A DNA stretch of 64,000 bases from Ulota crispa (Eukaryota > Streptophyta > Bryopsida > Orthotrichales > Orthotrichaceae). Below are positions 34,830 to 52,529 of this stretch, piece after piece. Both the position numbers and the translations under genes were made by a program. A model generated the notes under the pieces. It was not told where the DNA came from and made no database searches. It saw only the letters and a program-made list of their open reading frames with translations. The DNA is taken from contig OY987242.1 in assembly GCA_963920765.1 (NCBI GenBank), positions 34,868,002 through 34,932,001 on the forward strand. The letters are read 5' to 3'. Numbering within the stretch: the first letter of the stretch is position 1; the number at the start of each line of letters is the position of its first letter.

Positions 34830-36276
34830 CCTGGTATCGATCGGTCTTGCTGTAGAATTATGCTAATTATAAGCTTACGTGGATTAGCCTTCAAGAGCTT
34901 CGGTTGCAAAATGCGAAGCTAGGTCAACAGCCACACAACCGAAGCGTTCGCTCGCAAAATGCTGCTCAGTTTATCAATAACTTCTCAGGAACTTAACAAG
35001 CTTTCCCAGGCAAGATTTTTTGGTGGAAACCGTTGAGATTCACGGTCTTGCACACGCGAAACGTCGGCAAAAGAATGATAACTCTCTGCGGTAATCACAG
35101 GACAAGAGCATTTGGAAGGAATGATGTGAAACGGGAGAGAAAACTTGATCTCCCGGTTCGTGCGCTATGGCACACCAGAGAGGATTCAATCCAACGGCAG
35201 GTATTCGGCCAAGGCAGCGTCGGAGCACCGCAAGCACACGAAAGTGCACACAATTAAACCGACCAGAGCGAAAAAGAAAATCTGGAGAAAAAGGCATTCT
35301 GCACCTCAAATTGATTGGAGAAGCCCGGCGCGGAGCGTTGTAACACCTGTCCAGCCAATCGAAGAAAAAGCGGCCCGTGCTGCACTCTCATCAGTCTCAT
35401 GTGTCGAATCTGCGAGGATGGTGGCCCCGCCGCACCGCTTTGCCATCCGGCGGTTCTCGCTCGTCCATCTACAATATCCGCTCTCAACCGCTCGCTCAGC
35501 AAATGTCCACAAATGTCCACAAATGTGCCTAAATTTAGAAAAGCTTCTGTCTCTGCAACAATTCTGCAACGAAAACGAGAACACTCACGAGTCTTTTGGA
35601 TTTTTGGCTTGCGCCATTTGAGACCGCTGGCGCCAAGTTAAGTTACCATCGATCCCTTCGACAAACAGACGAGCGAGCGGATCGATACTTTTGAACTGGC
35701 ACTCACTCACTCACTTTTGTAGGAATTCAAAACACTTGAATGTGTTGTTGCACTTTAGATCGATTGCGCATTCAAGTGTCGCATTGCAAACGCGGCCATC
35801 GATCGGGCACAACTCTTCGCGTCTTCTCTGCAGGTATCGTATCGTAGGACTTGGCACTGCCGACTTCCGCCACGCATCTTCTTCCCGCCTCATATTTTCT
35901 TCGTAGTGATTCAAAAATCGTGCGTGAATTCGATCTGATTCCGGTTCCTCCGATTCTTGATTGTTTCAGTTCGAGACCGATGAATCTGTTGTATTTAGGA
36001 ATCATCGATCGAAGGTGGCCATGGCCATGGCCAAGCTTCGAGTGCTGCAGTAAAGCTCTTGCTACTACTCTTGTCTGCAAGCAAGCCCGGCGTGGTAAAC
36101 CATGCATCGTTCTAGGCATTATTAGGGTTCAAGAATTGCTAAGCTTAGCAAAGTAAGCAGGTGCTCTAATGACGTAATAAGTTACTACAGCAGCACTCTC
36201 ACTGTTAATATCTATCTCAGCATTAATTGAAGAGGTGCTGTGCTTGCTCCTCGGCCGTACGTGCATCAGTCTCGAA
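34830..36276. promoter_or_regulatory. GC-rich upstream region of the D27-like gene
   Basis: The first kilobase upstream of the D27 ATG is clearly GC-richer than most intergenic DNA here and is likely leader and promoter. A short triplet of TCCACAAATG units lies near 35503-35526. Overlapping open frames of 70-158 codons occur on both strands (longest 35145-35621, +), but none shows a domain or splice-coherent continuation, so I call no gene. Confidence 0.35.
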
Positions 36277-36605
36277 CAGTGAAAATATTTTGGATGAAGT
36301 GGCCTTAGCTTTTTTTCTAACCAAAAAAATGGTTGAGTAGCAAGGATGGCTACTTTTTTTTTTTCAGATGTAAAGTTGGATGCTTTCAACCTTTCATCAA
36401 AGTTAAATCTCACGATGGTTTTGTGAGAAATTAGAATATTGCACCAGGAGGGTGAGGTGACATCTAGTGAAACCTTGAAACCGGGCTCCTACTCTCAAAC
36501 CCATGTATAAAAGTTGGCTAAATATTTTACATTTTTTCCAAAATACTATAGAACAATTAACCACAGTAGCAAAAAAGCAATAATTAGCACAAAATAATTT
36601 CACTG
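36277..36605. mobile_element. CAGTGAAAAT-ended MITE, copy 1
   Basis: A 329-bp element starts CAGTGAAAATATTTTGG and ends CAAAATAATTTCACTG. Flanks are AGTCTCGAA (36268-36276) and ACTCTCGAA (36606-36614), 8 of 9 identical, so a 9-bp target duplication is likely. A second copy lies at 45394-45736 in the same orientation. No coding capacity. Confidence 0.75.
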
Positions 36606-37759
36606 ACTCTCGAACAAACAAGGCTGCCACAGGCTTTGTACCTCGCAACGAAGACTGTTCAAAACTCAAAATTCAAACTTCATATTAGTGTAGAGTTTTG
36701 TTTTTTGATTTAGACGAAGTTTTCGTACGTGATAGAGACATCCACTTGGACTGGTCTTGAATCTTTCTTGTGGTTGTGTGCAATTATTTGAGAGAGCTTT
36801 CTTGTAGATCTATACATCCTTGTAAGTACGGTACTTCTCTTGTAACTTGTAAGTCACTTCGATTAGTAGGCAATTGATTCCAGCTCGGAGGGATTACGAC
36901 GAGCTATGGCCGATTCAAGCATTCTAAATGTTGCGTTACAAAAACAAAGTGGCGATAGTTACAGGAGAGGAGGAAGCGATCATGGCATTGGAAAAGATAT
37001 TGCACTCACCTTCACTAGACTAGACAAGGGGCAAATGTGGTGTTCACCTAAGTTATCTGAGCAACAAGGAAAAAATACTACACAACTGGTTTCTGAAGTA
37101 CAATCGAGAGGACTTAATTGGGAAAACCATAGATAGCTGTGAAGACACATGTGAGCATTGAGAGGGAGAGACCATACTCGTGAGTAATAGTTGCCCCATC
37201 TTGGACATATTTACTTCAACCTCCACTTAAAACTCCTTCTAGACAAGATTTTGCAAAACAAATAGAAAAAGAACAAAAATCCAAAGCTTTCTTCAAGCCA
37301 TTCAAAGTAAACCCACCAGGAACTTAGCCTAAAAAGCAACTAAAATAAACTTAAAAACTGCGAAATCAAAGCAACAATGACATACATTCACACTTTTTCG
37401 TGAACCGATCTTGCAACCAACGCAAAAAGTTTTATAAAAACAAATCATCAGTAAATCAAAATCAGAAACACCGAATATAGCAAAGTTTAGGACACTTCCT
37501 AATCCCCTTCTCCCCCGCCAACTAACTCAAGAATCCTCGTACATAAGTTATGTACTGAACCCAAACTACTACTGGAAAGTAACTTAAAAGCCGGCTGCAA
37601 GCAAGCTGCTCTTCAGGATTACAGCTACAGAATTCAGAAAAAAGCCAGTGCAGAAAAATAGCAAAAACTATAGAAAAAACGTAGAAAACACAAACAAAGG
37701 CTTATCTAAGACCGACCAGCTAAAATACCTCGTTAACTGCACTATACATACAAAACTTG
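36606..37759. other. AK-HSDH 3' flank with one unassigned ORF
   Basis: The only candidate is a 76-codon plus-strand frame at 36906-37136 with a real ATG (MADSSILNVALQKQSGDSYR at its start). It has no recognised domain and no convincing exon partners. It could be a fragment of a mobile element or chance. Confidence 0.25.
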
Positions 37760-37955
37760 TTTCCAAAGCCTGTTGTCAATTCAAGACTTGTTTTCAATGC
37801 TTATTATTTTCACGGCTTGGTTGTCAAAACTTTGCCTTGTTTTCAAGAATTGTTTCCAAAGCCTGTTGAATGTCAAGACTTGTTTTTCAATGCTTATTTT
37901 CACGGTTTGGTTTCAAAACTTTGCCTTGTTTTCAAGACTTGTTTGCAAAGCTAAG
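37760..37955. repeat. two-copy tandem duplication, about 92-bp unit
   Basis: The block starting TTTCCAAAGCCTGTTG and ending TTGCCTTGTTTTCAAGA occurs twice in a row, followed by the beginning of a third copy. It lies just beyond the AK-HSDH gene, probably in or after its 3' UTR. Confidence 0.7.
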
Positions 37956-38004
37956 CTTGCAAATTATATTTGTTAATGAAAAGCTCTGTCCGAGGGAAAA
38001 GGGG

Positions 38005-38027
38005 TTGAGGTTGAGGTTGAGGTTGAG
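38005..38027. repeat. (TTGAGG)n hexamer run
   Basis: About four TTGAGG hexamers abut the AK-HSDH stop codon, in what would be its 3' UTR. Confidence 0.75.
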
Positions 38028-43936
<5,909 letters not shown>

Positions 43937-43966
43937 CTGTAGCACCATAAAACACACCAACACCAA

Positions 43967-44213
43967 ACTTGTCAGTAAAAAAGAAAGGCACAGCATTCTC
44001 TTGCTGACACAACTCTGCTAAAAAACACACCACACTTGGCAATAGAAAAACCACATTCTCTTGCTCGCAATTTTGCTCAAAAACACCAAACTTCTCAGTA
44101 GAAAGGCACATTCTCTCACTCACAACTCTGCTCAAAAACTAGCATGCAACTTGTCAGTAGAAAGCCACATTCTCTCACTCACAACTTTGCTAAAAAACTA
44201 GCATGCAACTTGA
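43967..44213. repeat. intronic minisatellite, about 56-67 bp unit, four copies
   Basis: Four diverged tandem copies of a unit containing ACTTGTCAGTAGAAAG, CACATTCTCTCACTCACAAC and TTTGCTAAAAAACTAGC. They lie in the 5'-most AK-HSDH intron. The last two copies are the most similar. Confidence 0.75.
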
Positions 44214-44888
44214 AGTTTCGTAAAAACAAGTGTCATATTTTGGAAGTTGTTCTACTAAGAATTAAATAATATGCTTTAAGAGGTTGGAATTCGAGATTGA
44301 AAACTCTTCATCACAGCATGTACACAACAAAGTGGTTGACTTTGAAACGCAACTATTTCTTTGCTAAATTTGGTTATTGAAAAAGTCAAGACTCTAACTA
44401 ACTTCAAACTATTGATCGGGTCTAACCAAATGCTGGAAATCCCCCCAATCTGCCATAGTGACTAGTTCATTTGAAAACATCACAATTTGCTCAAAAACTA
44501 GTTTGCAACTTGAAGTTTCATTGTAAGAGCAAGTTTCATTTCGAGCTATAAACCTGTCAATGCAGCTTGGATTCCCTTGCCTTGAACTCCCAATCTGCGT
44601 CACCGACACAGTCCACGTTAGCAAACTCCCCGTCCTCAACTGCCACATTCGCTTTTGTACCCAAAAAAGCGACCCAATGGTGCCAATTGCGGGAAGAGAA
44701 AGAGAGAGAGAGAGAGTTTGAAGGATTGGAAACAGACATTTGCATGCGTACTCAAAAGAATGGGAAGTGCAAGAAATTGCGCCACAAAATAAATTCAAAA
44801 CAAGCAAAAGCGATGATGAGAGGGTCAAGGAAGGAACAGAGTTATTGTAGTAGCTGGGACGAGAGGGTAATTATGATGCGTAACTTAC

Positions 44889-45065
44889 TTGCAGGGCTGC
44901 AAGGGGCGAGCAGGCAAACGAGTGAAGGAGCCCGAGGTGGACGCAGCCAGCAGCGAGTGAGCTTTCGTTGTCGCCTTGCTCGCCTGCGATGATGATGATA
45001 GCAGAGCGAACGACACCGCCATCGCCATCGCCATCACCACCGCCACTGCTGCAGCAATACCGCAT
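44889..45065 (-). CDS. candidate transit-peptide exon of AK-HSDH
   Basis: This frame starts at an ATG (45063-45065) and ends at a good donor (CAA|GTAAGT). It gives 59 residues with Ser, Gly, Ala, Cys and hydrophobic stretches (ends HLGLLHSFACSPLAALQ), in the right place upstream for a plastid transit peptide. It ends in phase 0, whereas the next certain exon (43936) needs one leftover base, so either a small exon lies between them (44560-44665 is open and looks possible) or an acceptor differs. The full 5' end is therefore unresolved. Confidence 0.4.
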
Positions 45066-45393
45066 CCACTCCACTAAACTCCCTGCTTGCTTGGGTCTCT
45101 CAATTGCAACTGCAAGACGAATTGCCCGCAATTATCACAAAGAATGTGCGCACCGAAGTCTCACAGTACGGCGCTGGGAGTGAAAGAAGACGACGACGAA
45201 GACTGCTTCGGTAGCAGCAGTGAGCAGCCTGCTCTCGTTGCGGCGCGTTCCCCAAGTTCTCGTGATCTTGTCCCCGCGTTCTCCATGTTCCCCTGCGCTT
45301 GATTCTTCCCCAGTCCTACTCTTATTTTATCTGCGCTGAAAGATTCCGCTGTGATTACTTTGGCCTCTGAATATACTATGACTGTGGACTACT
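45066..45393. promoter_or_regulatory. AK-HSDH leader and promoter region
   Basis: GC-rich DNA upstream of the AK-HSDH gene. An ATG at 45283-45285 on the minus strand opens 41 codons but then stops and has no splice solution in phase, so it may be a leader uORF. Confidence 0.35.
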
Positions 45394-45736
45394 CGGTGAA
45401 AATATTTTGGATGAAGTGATCTTAGCTTTTTTTTGCTAACCAAAATATGGTTGAGTAGCAAGGATGGTTACATTTTTTTACAGATGTAAAGTTGGACGTT
45501 TTGAACCTTTCATTAAAGCTAAATTTCATGATGGTTTTGTGAGAAATTAGAATATTGCACCGGTAGGGTGAGGCAACATCAAGTGGAATTCTGAAGATTG
45601 GGTTTCTACTCCCAAAGTCATGTACAAAAGTTGGTTAGATATTTTACATTTTTTCACAAAATACTATAGAACAATTATAGCCACACCAATTTTGGTGTAG
45701 CAAAAAAGCAATAATTAGCACAAAATAATTTCATTG
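45394..45736. mobile_element. CAGTGAAAAT-ended MITE, copy 2
   Basis: A 343-bp copy matches 36277-36605 end to end in the same direction, about 9 kb away, on the other side of AK-HSDH. Its terminal motifs have changed to CGGTG and CATTG. No matching flanking duplication is left, so it is probably the older copy. Confidence 0.75.
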
Positions 45737-46032
45737 TTGTGAAACATGTTGTGGAGCAGTGTACGGGGAGATTTTGAGCTTCTTAGGCAAAAATTCTACG
45801 TTTCTCATTTTCAACCGGTTTTTTTTATTGCATGCATTATTGCTTATATACTTACACTATACTTATAATGAGAATTTTTTTCATAAATATAGCCGGTTTT
45901 TAGTCAGTTTCTTTAGATTTCAATTGATTTTTTCAGTTGGTTTTCTTTGATTTTTTCTTTTTTGGCTCTCCCCGTACATTAATGTGGAATGCAAGATCTT
46001 CCAACGACATAGATTTTTGTAAGGAGATAGAC

Positions 46033-46442
46033 AAGGTGGAAGCACTCATACCCGATAATTTAAGCGATTGTGCAACATATTACAAAGAGTTTGAGGTAAC
46101 AAAAAAATTCCCATGGAGGAAGAGAAGAGAAATATTGGGATTGTAATTTTTTTTAATAATTTGATTTGCAAAACTGAGAATTCTATGAATTTTGGGAGAC
46201 AAAAACAGTGTTTCAGACCCATTGCCAACCTTAGTCTAGGCTCATACAATTCCAATAATATCTAACTACTTTTTGCTCATTACTTCCTATTTCACTTTGG
46301 AACACATGGTATGACTTAAGTGGCCCCAACTTTCAAAAAGACAAAAGAATGCATTTCAAGGCACCTAGCCTTGTTAATATTAGAAATAGTGCATTCTATT
46401 GATTGGGTATGAGACGTTGTTAGCAATGGGTGCTTCCACCTT
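46033..46442. mobile_element. MITE with AAGGTGGAAGCACTCAT ends
   Basis: A 410-bp element starts AAGGTGGAAGCACTCAT and ends ATGGGTGCTTCCACCTT. The termini resemble the AAGGTAGGAACACCCAT ends at 18760 and 53640, so it may be a relative. No coding capacity. Confidence 0.6.
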
Positions 46443-46614
46443 AGTTACACACTTATGTTTTTGACATAAGTAGCACACAAGTTATTTGAATTTGTGCAAG
46501 ATTTTTGAGGTGCAAGATTCTTTCACACTAATAAGGATGAATTTTGCTAAATTAGTATGAAAATGTGACATGTTCTTCTTCTTGAGGATTTTGACACAAT
46601 CTTTCATAGCCCCT

Positions 46615-46693
46615 TTAACCCCTCAACGCCCCAAGGGCATGAATTGCACCCCATTTCAGTTTTTTTTTGAAACTTGGGACGTTGAGGGGTTAA
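46615..46693. mobile_element. 79-bp TTAA-flanked mini-element
   Basis: A tiny element runs from TTAACCCCTCAACGCCCCA to TGGGACGTTGAGGGGTTAA. The ends are inverted with TTAA on both edges, and the whole is close to two terminal repeats with a short loop. Confidence 0.7.
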
Positions 46694-47906
46694 ATAGCAA
46701 CTTGGTGGTGAAGGTGCTTGCTAAAACTCCTTAAAATTTTGGTTATTTGAGTCAGGCTAATTGAGATAACATTTAAATACTCTTAACCCATAGTATATTG
46801 AATTGACCTAAACCCATTGCATATTGAATTGACCTGAACCATAGTATATTGATTTCACCTAAACTACAATGAATTACATTATTAACACACCTTGTAAATT
46901 GAGCTGTTGATGTTATCACTGCAAGAAGCAGTAATCGAAATAACTTTAAGTCACCAAAAATTTCTTATTTCAAAATTAACTACACTCTATTTTATTTTTT
47001 ACTTTTTTTCATGTTTTGATTGTCTTCCATTCGCTCTTAACTACAAGGTTTCTATCCTTTTGGGCCGCTTTGACCAAAAAAGCTGGCTACGATTGTTTCT
47101 GGAAATTCTTTGCTTATCTTGCTCAATTTACATCAATTGTTTCATTCGCAAATATCTGATTGAGTTCTTTGTTTTGGCCATGTTTCATATATTCGGTTTT
47201 ATACATTTAATTGATTTTATTTGTGTAATATATATTTTTTACTAGAAACAATATTTTTGATGGCTATTCCAACTACAGTACCTTCCAGAAAATTTTTCCA
47301 GATTTTAGAATCGTTAATGTAGGTTTCCTAGGAATTGTACTGTTATGGACTTAGTATCATAAAAGTAAAACCTTGTTATAGAAATAGCATGAAAAGCCAC
47401 AAAAACATGGAAAGTCAGTTTCATAGTGAAGTGATCATGACGCTAATCCTTGGATCCTGTTCAATCATGTTCAATGATGTTCAATCAAGGACATCATGGT
47501 GCTCATTCTTGTGTGTTGCATCAAAACACTAGGAGGTTTTCTAAGTAACAGCTGAATACAGAAAAAGTTCACCAGCTCCTACCACCAGCAACAGGGCCTT
47601 GGATAACGATGAAGATACACTGATAAGCGGCGACTAGACTTGACCAATGAACTAATTGCATAAAGGCACTGAAAGACGACAAGAATCGGACAAAAAGATG
47701 AACAGTAAGAAAAGTGATACGATAGTTTGATTGGACTGCCTGGTCTTTGACTGGATTCATAGTGACTCTGCAAACATAACGACAAACAGCATCGATCCAG
47801 AGACTGGAGCAGTGCACATGCAACACAGGGAACCAAAAAATCTGACCGAGAAAAAGGGGTCAAGGTAAGAAGGGGGCAACAACTCAGGAAGTGACGCTTG
47901 TTCAGT
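46694..47906. other. intergenic and SWC5 3' flank, no gene seen
   Basis: AT-rich DNA with triplicated phrases such as CATAGTATATTGA near 46790-46870. The 112-codon plus-strand frame at 46907 is Phe/Ile/Leu-rich low-complexity sequence and I do not accept it as a gene. Confidence 0.45.
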
Positions 47907-49909
47907 TCAGTTCAATTGGGCCGTTTCAGACCGCTGCTTAGATTGAAGTGCAAGGCGAGCATCCCTCTCCTTCTCATACTCCCGTACATCAGATCGTTGC
48001 AGAAAGGCAACCTTATCCAGATACTTGCCCCCGCTTTTCTTGTAAGCCTCCAGCTCATCTTCGAACCCCTTCTCCTCTTTAAACTGCCCCCAATCTTTTC
48101 TACTTCTATCCAAAATATTGGGCTTCTGCTTTTTACTAATCTGCTGTAAGAGGCCATCTAGTCCTGATGACGAAGACGCTTGCATCTCTGACTTTCGTCT
48201 CAGTGCTTCGGTAGCTTTAGAATCTTCAGGAGCCTTGGAATTTGAGTTCGTGGTGGCATCTGCTTCTTCTCTTAGCCTACTGTGCGCCTCCTTTACCCGC
48301 CCCAGTGTGCACAATAAAGGTAAGTGTTACGCAAGGACATCAGGGGATCTTAAAAAACCGAGTTCCGTAATACAAAAACCCTATATAACACCATAAAATA
48401 AAACAAATGAACACTAGAGAGAAACCTAATTCAGGAGAGTATGCAAAGACCCTTGCGTCATTATTCGCATCACGAATTGTTGAATTGTAACAGTAGGAAG
48501 TAGAAACACACTACCGAAACAAAAAAGCTCCCAGTTCACCCCTAGAAGTAGAAAACCGAAATCCTCTCGAAACTACTGGATAAATCACATACTTTGTGCA
48601 CGTTCACTCCTAATTGTACCAACAGCACAAGGAACTCATCTCTTACAATACCGAAAAATAGAAATGTTTCTGAAGGTTAACACAATTGACTAACGGTTTC
48701 ACCTTTCAAAGTAAACCCCTCCATCATAGAACCGTATTCAGGGAGCTAAAGTTTACCAAATACAGAATGCTTGCAAGTTACAAACATGGCGTTGGTTTAG
48801 GTGGAGGACGTCCCCTGAGAAAGTATCAAATCATGAGGGTAGTGAGACTTACTTGTAAGACGGATGTGGAAGCAGTGCGGCTTTCCTCTGCTTCCGCTTG
48901 TGCCTGATCAACAATGACCTGACTGTCCTTAAGAACGCCATTGCCAGGCTGACCCGGCTTTTGTATCCCTAATCTCTTTGGTGGTGCAAGTCCGAGATTT
49001 ACCATCCAACTCTGCACATTCATTTCCATCTAGTTACAAACGTCCAAACCACATATGTGATGTGTCCACAAGTAAAATCACGTATGAATTCAGTAAGTGC
49101 TGAAAAGAGAAAGGCTCACCGGCACAGCTTTGGATGGTTTGCTGGAGGACTTTGACACCTTTTGTACGTTGGAAAACCCTCCCTTTATAGGTAAAGAGTC
49201 TCTCCCTTTGAGCTCCTCCCAGATGGAATTGATCTTCGCTTTCATTGCCGCCCTCTCATCTACATTTGAACTTAGATTCAGCTTCACAAGCACCAATAAT
49301 TCTTCAACAATGACTAGTTCAGTCAAGCCATATTCAGAAACCTTTAATGCAACAGGACCTCGCAGTTCACGTATGATTGTTAACCAAATGGTTTTTCCAT
49401 AACAGTACCGGAATCCACTCAAATCACCACACAGACACGACATTAAAAATTAGGGTTTGCTCGAAAACCTAATCTAATCTTGTGCTTTAATCAGGATTCT
49501 CCACACCGCGGATGTGTACTCCATCCAAAACCACCACCGAAATTAAACGACATCAAACTAAGGCAACAACAAAAAAATAACGAAAAAGAACAAAAGCAAA
49601 GACAGAGGGCGCCACGTAATGCAATGACCAATCTGAAAAAAGTAGGGTTTGCTAGAAAAAGAGCAAAAAAATCGCGCTTTGACCAAACGCTGATCATTGT
49701 TCACACTGTGGACGTGTACTCGAACTACTGAAACTACACCCTCGCCTCGGAGATTTTGACAACATCAAACAGAAGGGAAGCAAAAAACCTAGAAAATAAG
49801 AAATTGACAAAACACGGAATGCAAAGCTGCGACTCTCACCGGTATTATCGTTGCCTTCCGGTTTCACAGATACCTCGCCAACACCGTTCCGCTCGGCCGA
49901 GTCTGCCAT
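47907..49909 (-). CDS. SWC5: SWC5/CFDP1, BCNT-domain subunit of the SWR1 complex
   Basis: Exons, in order of transcription: 49840-49909 (start MADSAERNGVGEVSVKPEG), 49120-49259, 48853-49011, and 47907 to about 48279. The last exon carries the BCNT-C domain: SGLDGLLQQISKKQKPNILD, SRKDWGQFKEEKGFEDEL, YLDKVAFLQRSDVREYEKER. In yeast and plants this domain identifies Swc5, a nuclear subunit of SWR1 that helps load histone H2A.Z. The middle part (AAMKAKINSIWEELKG) matches the conserved N-terminal helix of plant homologues. Junctions 1-2 and 2-3 are in phase. Exon 3 ends in phase 0 but the obvious acceptor of the last exon needs two carried bases, so a micro-exon or unusual splice site lies in 48280-48852. 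Product about 245 aa. Confidence 0.88.
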
Positions 49910-51382
49910 GGTCGTGGCCGCTTCCTCAACGCTCAGCCTCTGGATTACAACTACCACCACTACCGCCAGAAGAAAGACATGGAAAAACACTACAATTGAA
50001 TTGCAGCTTTTCGGTGTTGTTGTGCGCGTGCTGTGATTGAAGATTTGGAGGCAAAGCTCTGCTTCTAAACTTTCCTCGGAAACGTTGATATGGAGGCAGG
50101 GATGAAAGACCAAGGACCAAGCCCGGGTGGCTTCCACGGGCCGGGCCGGGTAGGGTCGACGGTGGGCAGGGTGGGGTACAGGGTCCCGGAAATATTTGAG
50201 ATTTTTCGCTTTATTTCCTTCAATTTCCGTACTGAAGTTCAATATTTTTTTGGCGATTTGGTGCTCAATTGCACCAAAAAGAAAAAATCTGGCTAAAAAA
50301 TGTCAAAACCAAATTATAGACATGTAACATGTGGATGATTGTTGAAATTTAGAGCACCACTATAACATTTTAAATTCACTTTGACACTTCTTAAAAAAAA
50401 AAAAAAATTTAAATTTGTATTAAACTGGTTTATCAAGAAACCGTTTCAGTTGTTTTCCATATTTCATACTATAAGGTAAACGTACCTATACCCGAGCATT
50501 TAAGGGTTTGCGGTACTTCAAGGTTTTGGAAAATTTGAGAAAAAAATCCGTAGGGTTAGTCTTTCAACAAGCTATCACGGAACATGATTTTTGTGGAAAA
50601 ATATATTGTAGATTATTTTTTATTGAAGAGTACATTTGCAACTTCTAGAGTCCCTATTAGCAACTCGAGACTACCCTTGAAATTGCTTGAATGAGTTTGT
50701 ATACATGTGCTTCACATTCCCAAGCCCAATCCTCCCAAACTAGCTCCTAAGCTGACATGTGGCAAGATTTGCTTGTGCAAGTGGCATTCAGTGCTACACT
50801 ATGGGCTCAATAGTGAGTGGTGCACACCTCAAAACTAGGGGTTAACATTGGAGGATGCTTGGTGAATGACACATTTACCTTGAATATTGTTTTTGAAGAT
50901 TTTTAACCGATTTTTAGCCAAATTTTATAATTTGCAAATAATGTTTTCTCATTTCAATTAGCTAGCTTTGAACTAGTGGTTGATTCTTCCCACACCTTGG
51001 TGGTGTAACATCCCTGAGCAGGGCCGGAGTGGAGTCGCTTGCACGTCAAGCTTAGGTGGCCCGGGGTTTGGAGCCTTGCCACTTCACGGTTATATTGGTA
51101 ACACCCTAACTTAGCTTTTGTCGCGTTGTTGGAGAGTCTTCACAGTTGTTTTGCTATAGGCCGACGCACATGTGCTCTCACCACCAACTGCAACTGTGGT
51201 ACCGCACTAAGGGCTAATTTCCATTGGAACTTGGATGCACAAGTTCTAGACGGCAACTAGGTTTCTATTGTAGCTTTCCTCCAAGCTGGATGGCTGATCA
51301 GACCTCCAGGTCTCTGGTCCATGAAGATCAGCTTTACAGACCAAGAGGACCTAGAGGGGTTCCTAGACCTTCCATTTTGAGT
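49910..51382. promoter_or_regulatory. SWC5 upstream region and spacer
   Basis: The first 270 bases are GC-rich (G-run region 50130-50190) and likely hold the SWC5 leader and promoter. Farther right the DNA is AT-rich, except for a GC-richer block at about 51000-51230 that I could not identify. No gene called. Confidence 0.35.
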
Positions 51383-52317
51383 TTAGCCCCTAAAGGCCCA
51401 AGTGTCCCTCGGGGACAAATGGATTTTTGGGCATGTACCTATAGCTAATCTAGTTTTTGTGGTTTTTTAAAACTTTTATCAAAGGTGGGGAATCCAAGAC
51501 CTACGCAGGTATCTAATTTTTTTGTCATTCTAACATTTGACAAAGAAGTTAAGCAAGAATTTTTGCTGCCTAGGGGAGGGAGGGCAATCCGGGCAACCCA
51601 AAAAATTCTTAAAATTTTGAATTATCTAAAAACAGAAATCTGAAATTGGTTCTTTAGATTTTTTCATATTTGGGAAGCTTTGAATCATTCAACTTCAATC
51701 GATGAGATGGAAGTTCTAAGATGTTTTAGTTTGTGTGCAATTATGGATTCTCTACTCTAAAATAAACTTTTAAGTCCTTTATTTTCTACAATTTTCAATA
51801 TTTTGGAAAAAAAACTAAACCTAAGGAAGTAGATTGTTTATTACAACATAATAACCTTTGGGATTTGTATTTTACGATTTAATAATTGAATTCTTAACAA
51901 TTTAGTGATTTGACTCATTCTCTACTTCCTTTTACTTACTATTTTTCCCCATGTGTTGTATAGTTCCAATTGATTTGAAAATTCTCCCACACCTACCTAA
52001 TTTGGTCTCCTACATGGAAAAAATAAACCTCAACTTTGTGTAGAGTAATTTTTTTCATGTAAGAGTGGTCAAAGGCTTCTAAGTTTTTTGGACAGCACAA
52101 AGAAAACCTTTTTTCTCACTTTAGATGTAAATATCTCACTCCTCTCCATCTAGAATGACCTGATTTTTCCCCACAAGTACCTCTTCTAGTCTAAGGCAAG
52201 ATCCTACGATTGGATTTGCAAAACAAATTTTATTTCCTACTTTTCTACTCATTCCCTCCAAAGTGGCAATCTATAGTGACTTCCACTAGAAATAAGGACT
52301 TGGGCCTTAGAGGTTAG
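51383..52317. mobile_element. 0.9-kb TTAA-family element, reference copy
   Basis: A 935-bp element has ends TTAGCCCCTAAAGGCCCAAG and CTTGGGCCTTAGAGGTTAG; the outer 4 bases are TTAG on both sides. Right inside the left end is the small palindrome GTCCCTCGGGGAC. Interior blocks recur at 17650-18569 (reverse), 56629-57516 and 58864-59828. No transposase-like frame. Confidence 0.75.
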
Positions 52318-52529
52318 TCTAGCTCTTACTTTTTTGTTTTTACCCCTTTCAAAATTTACAATATTACCTCTTTGCCTTTTGGACATAGAAATTAAGTAAA
52401 ATAAAGGGCTTCCCCATGGCATTTTGCACTTTAGTTGAGCATTGTCTATGAAAAAGTTAGGGTTGAGTTATATGAGTTATTATTAACTTCAAAATGAAAT
52501 AAACCCCGCTGCATGTGGGTTGGCATCTT

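Noticed and set aside
35145-35621. A 158-codon plus-strand frame upstream of D27
   Set aside because: It is overlapped by similar-length frames on both strands, has no domain, and fits the pattern of a GC-rich promoter region.
51000-51230. GC-rich block that might be part of a retroelement
   Set aside because: No paired terminal repeats, primer site or coding motif could be identified, so no element is called.
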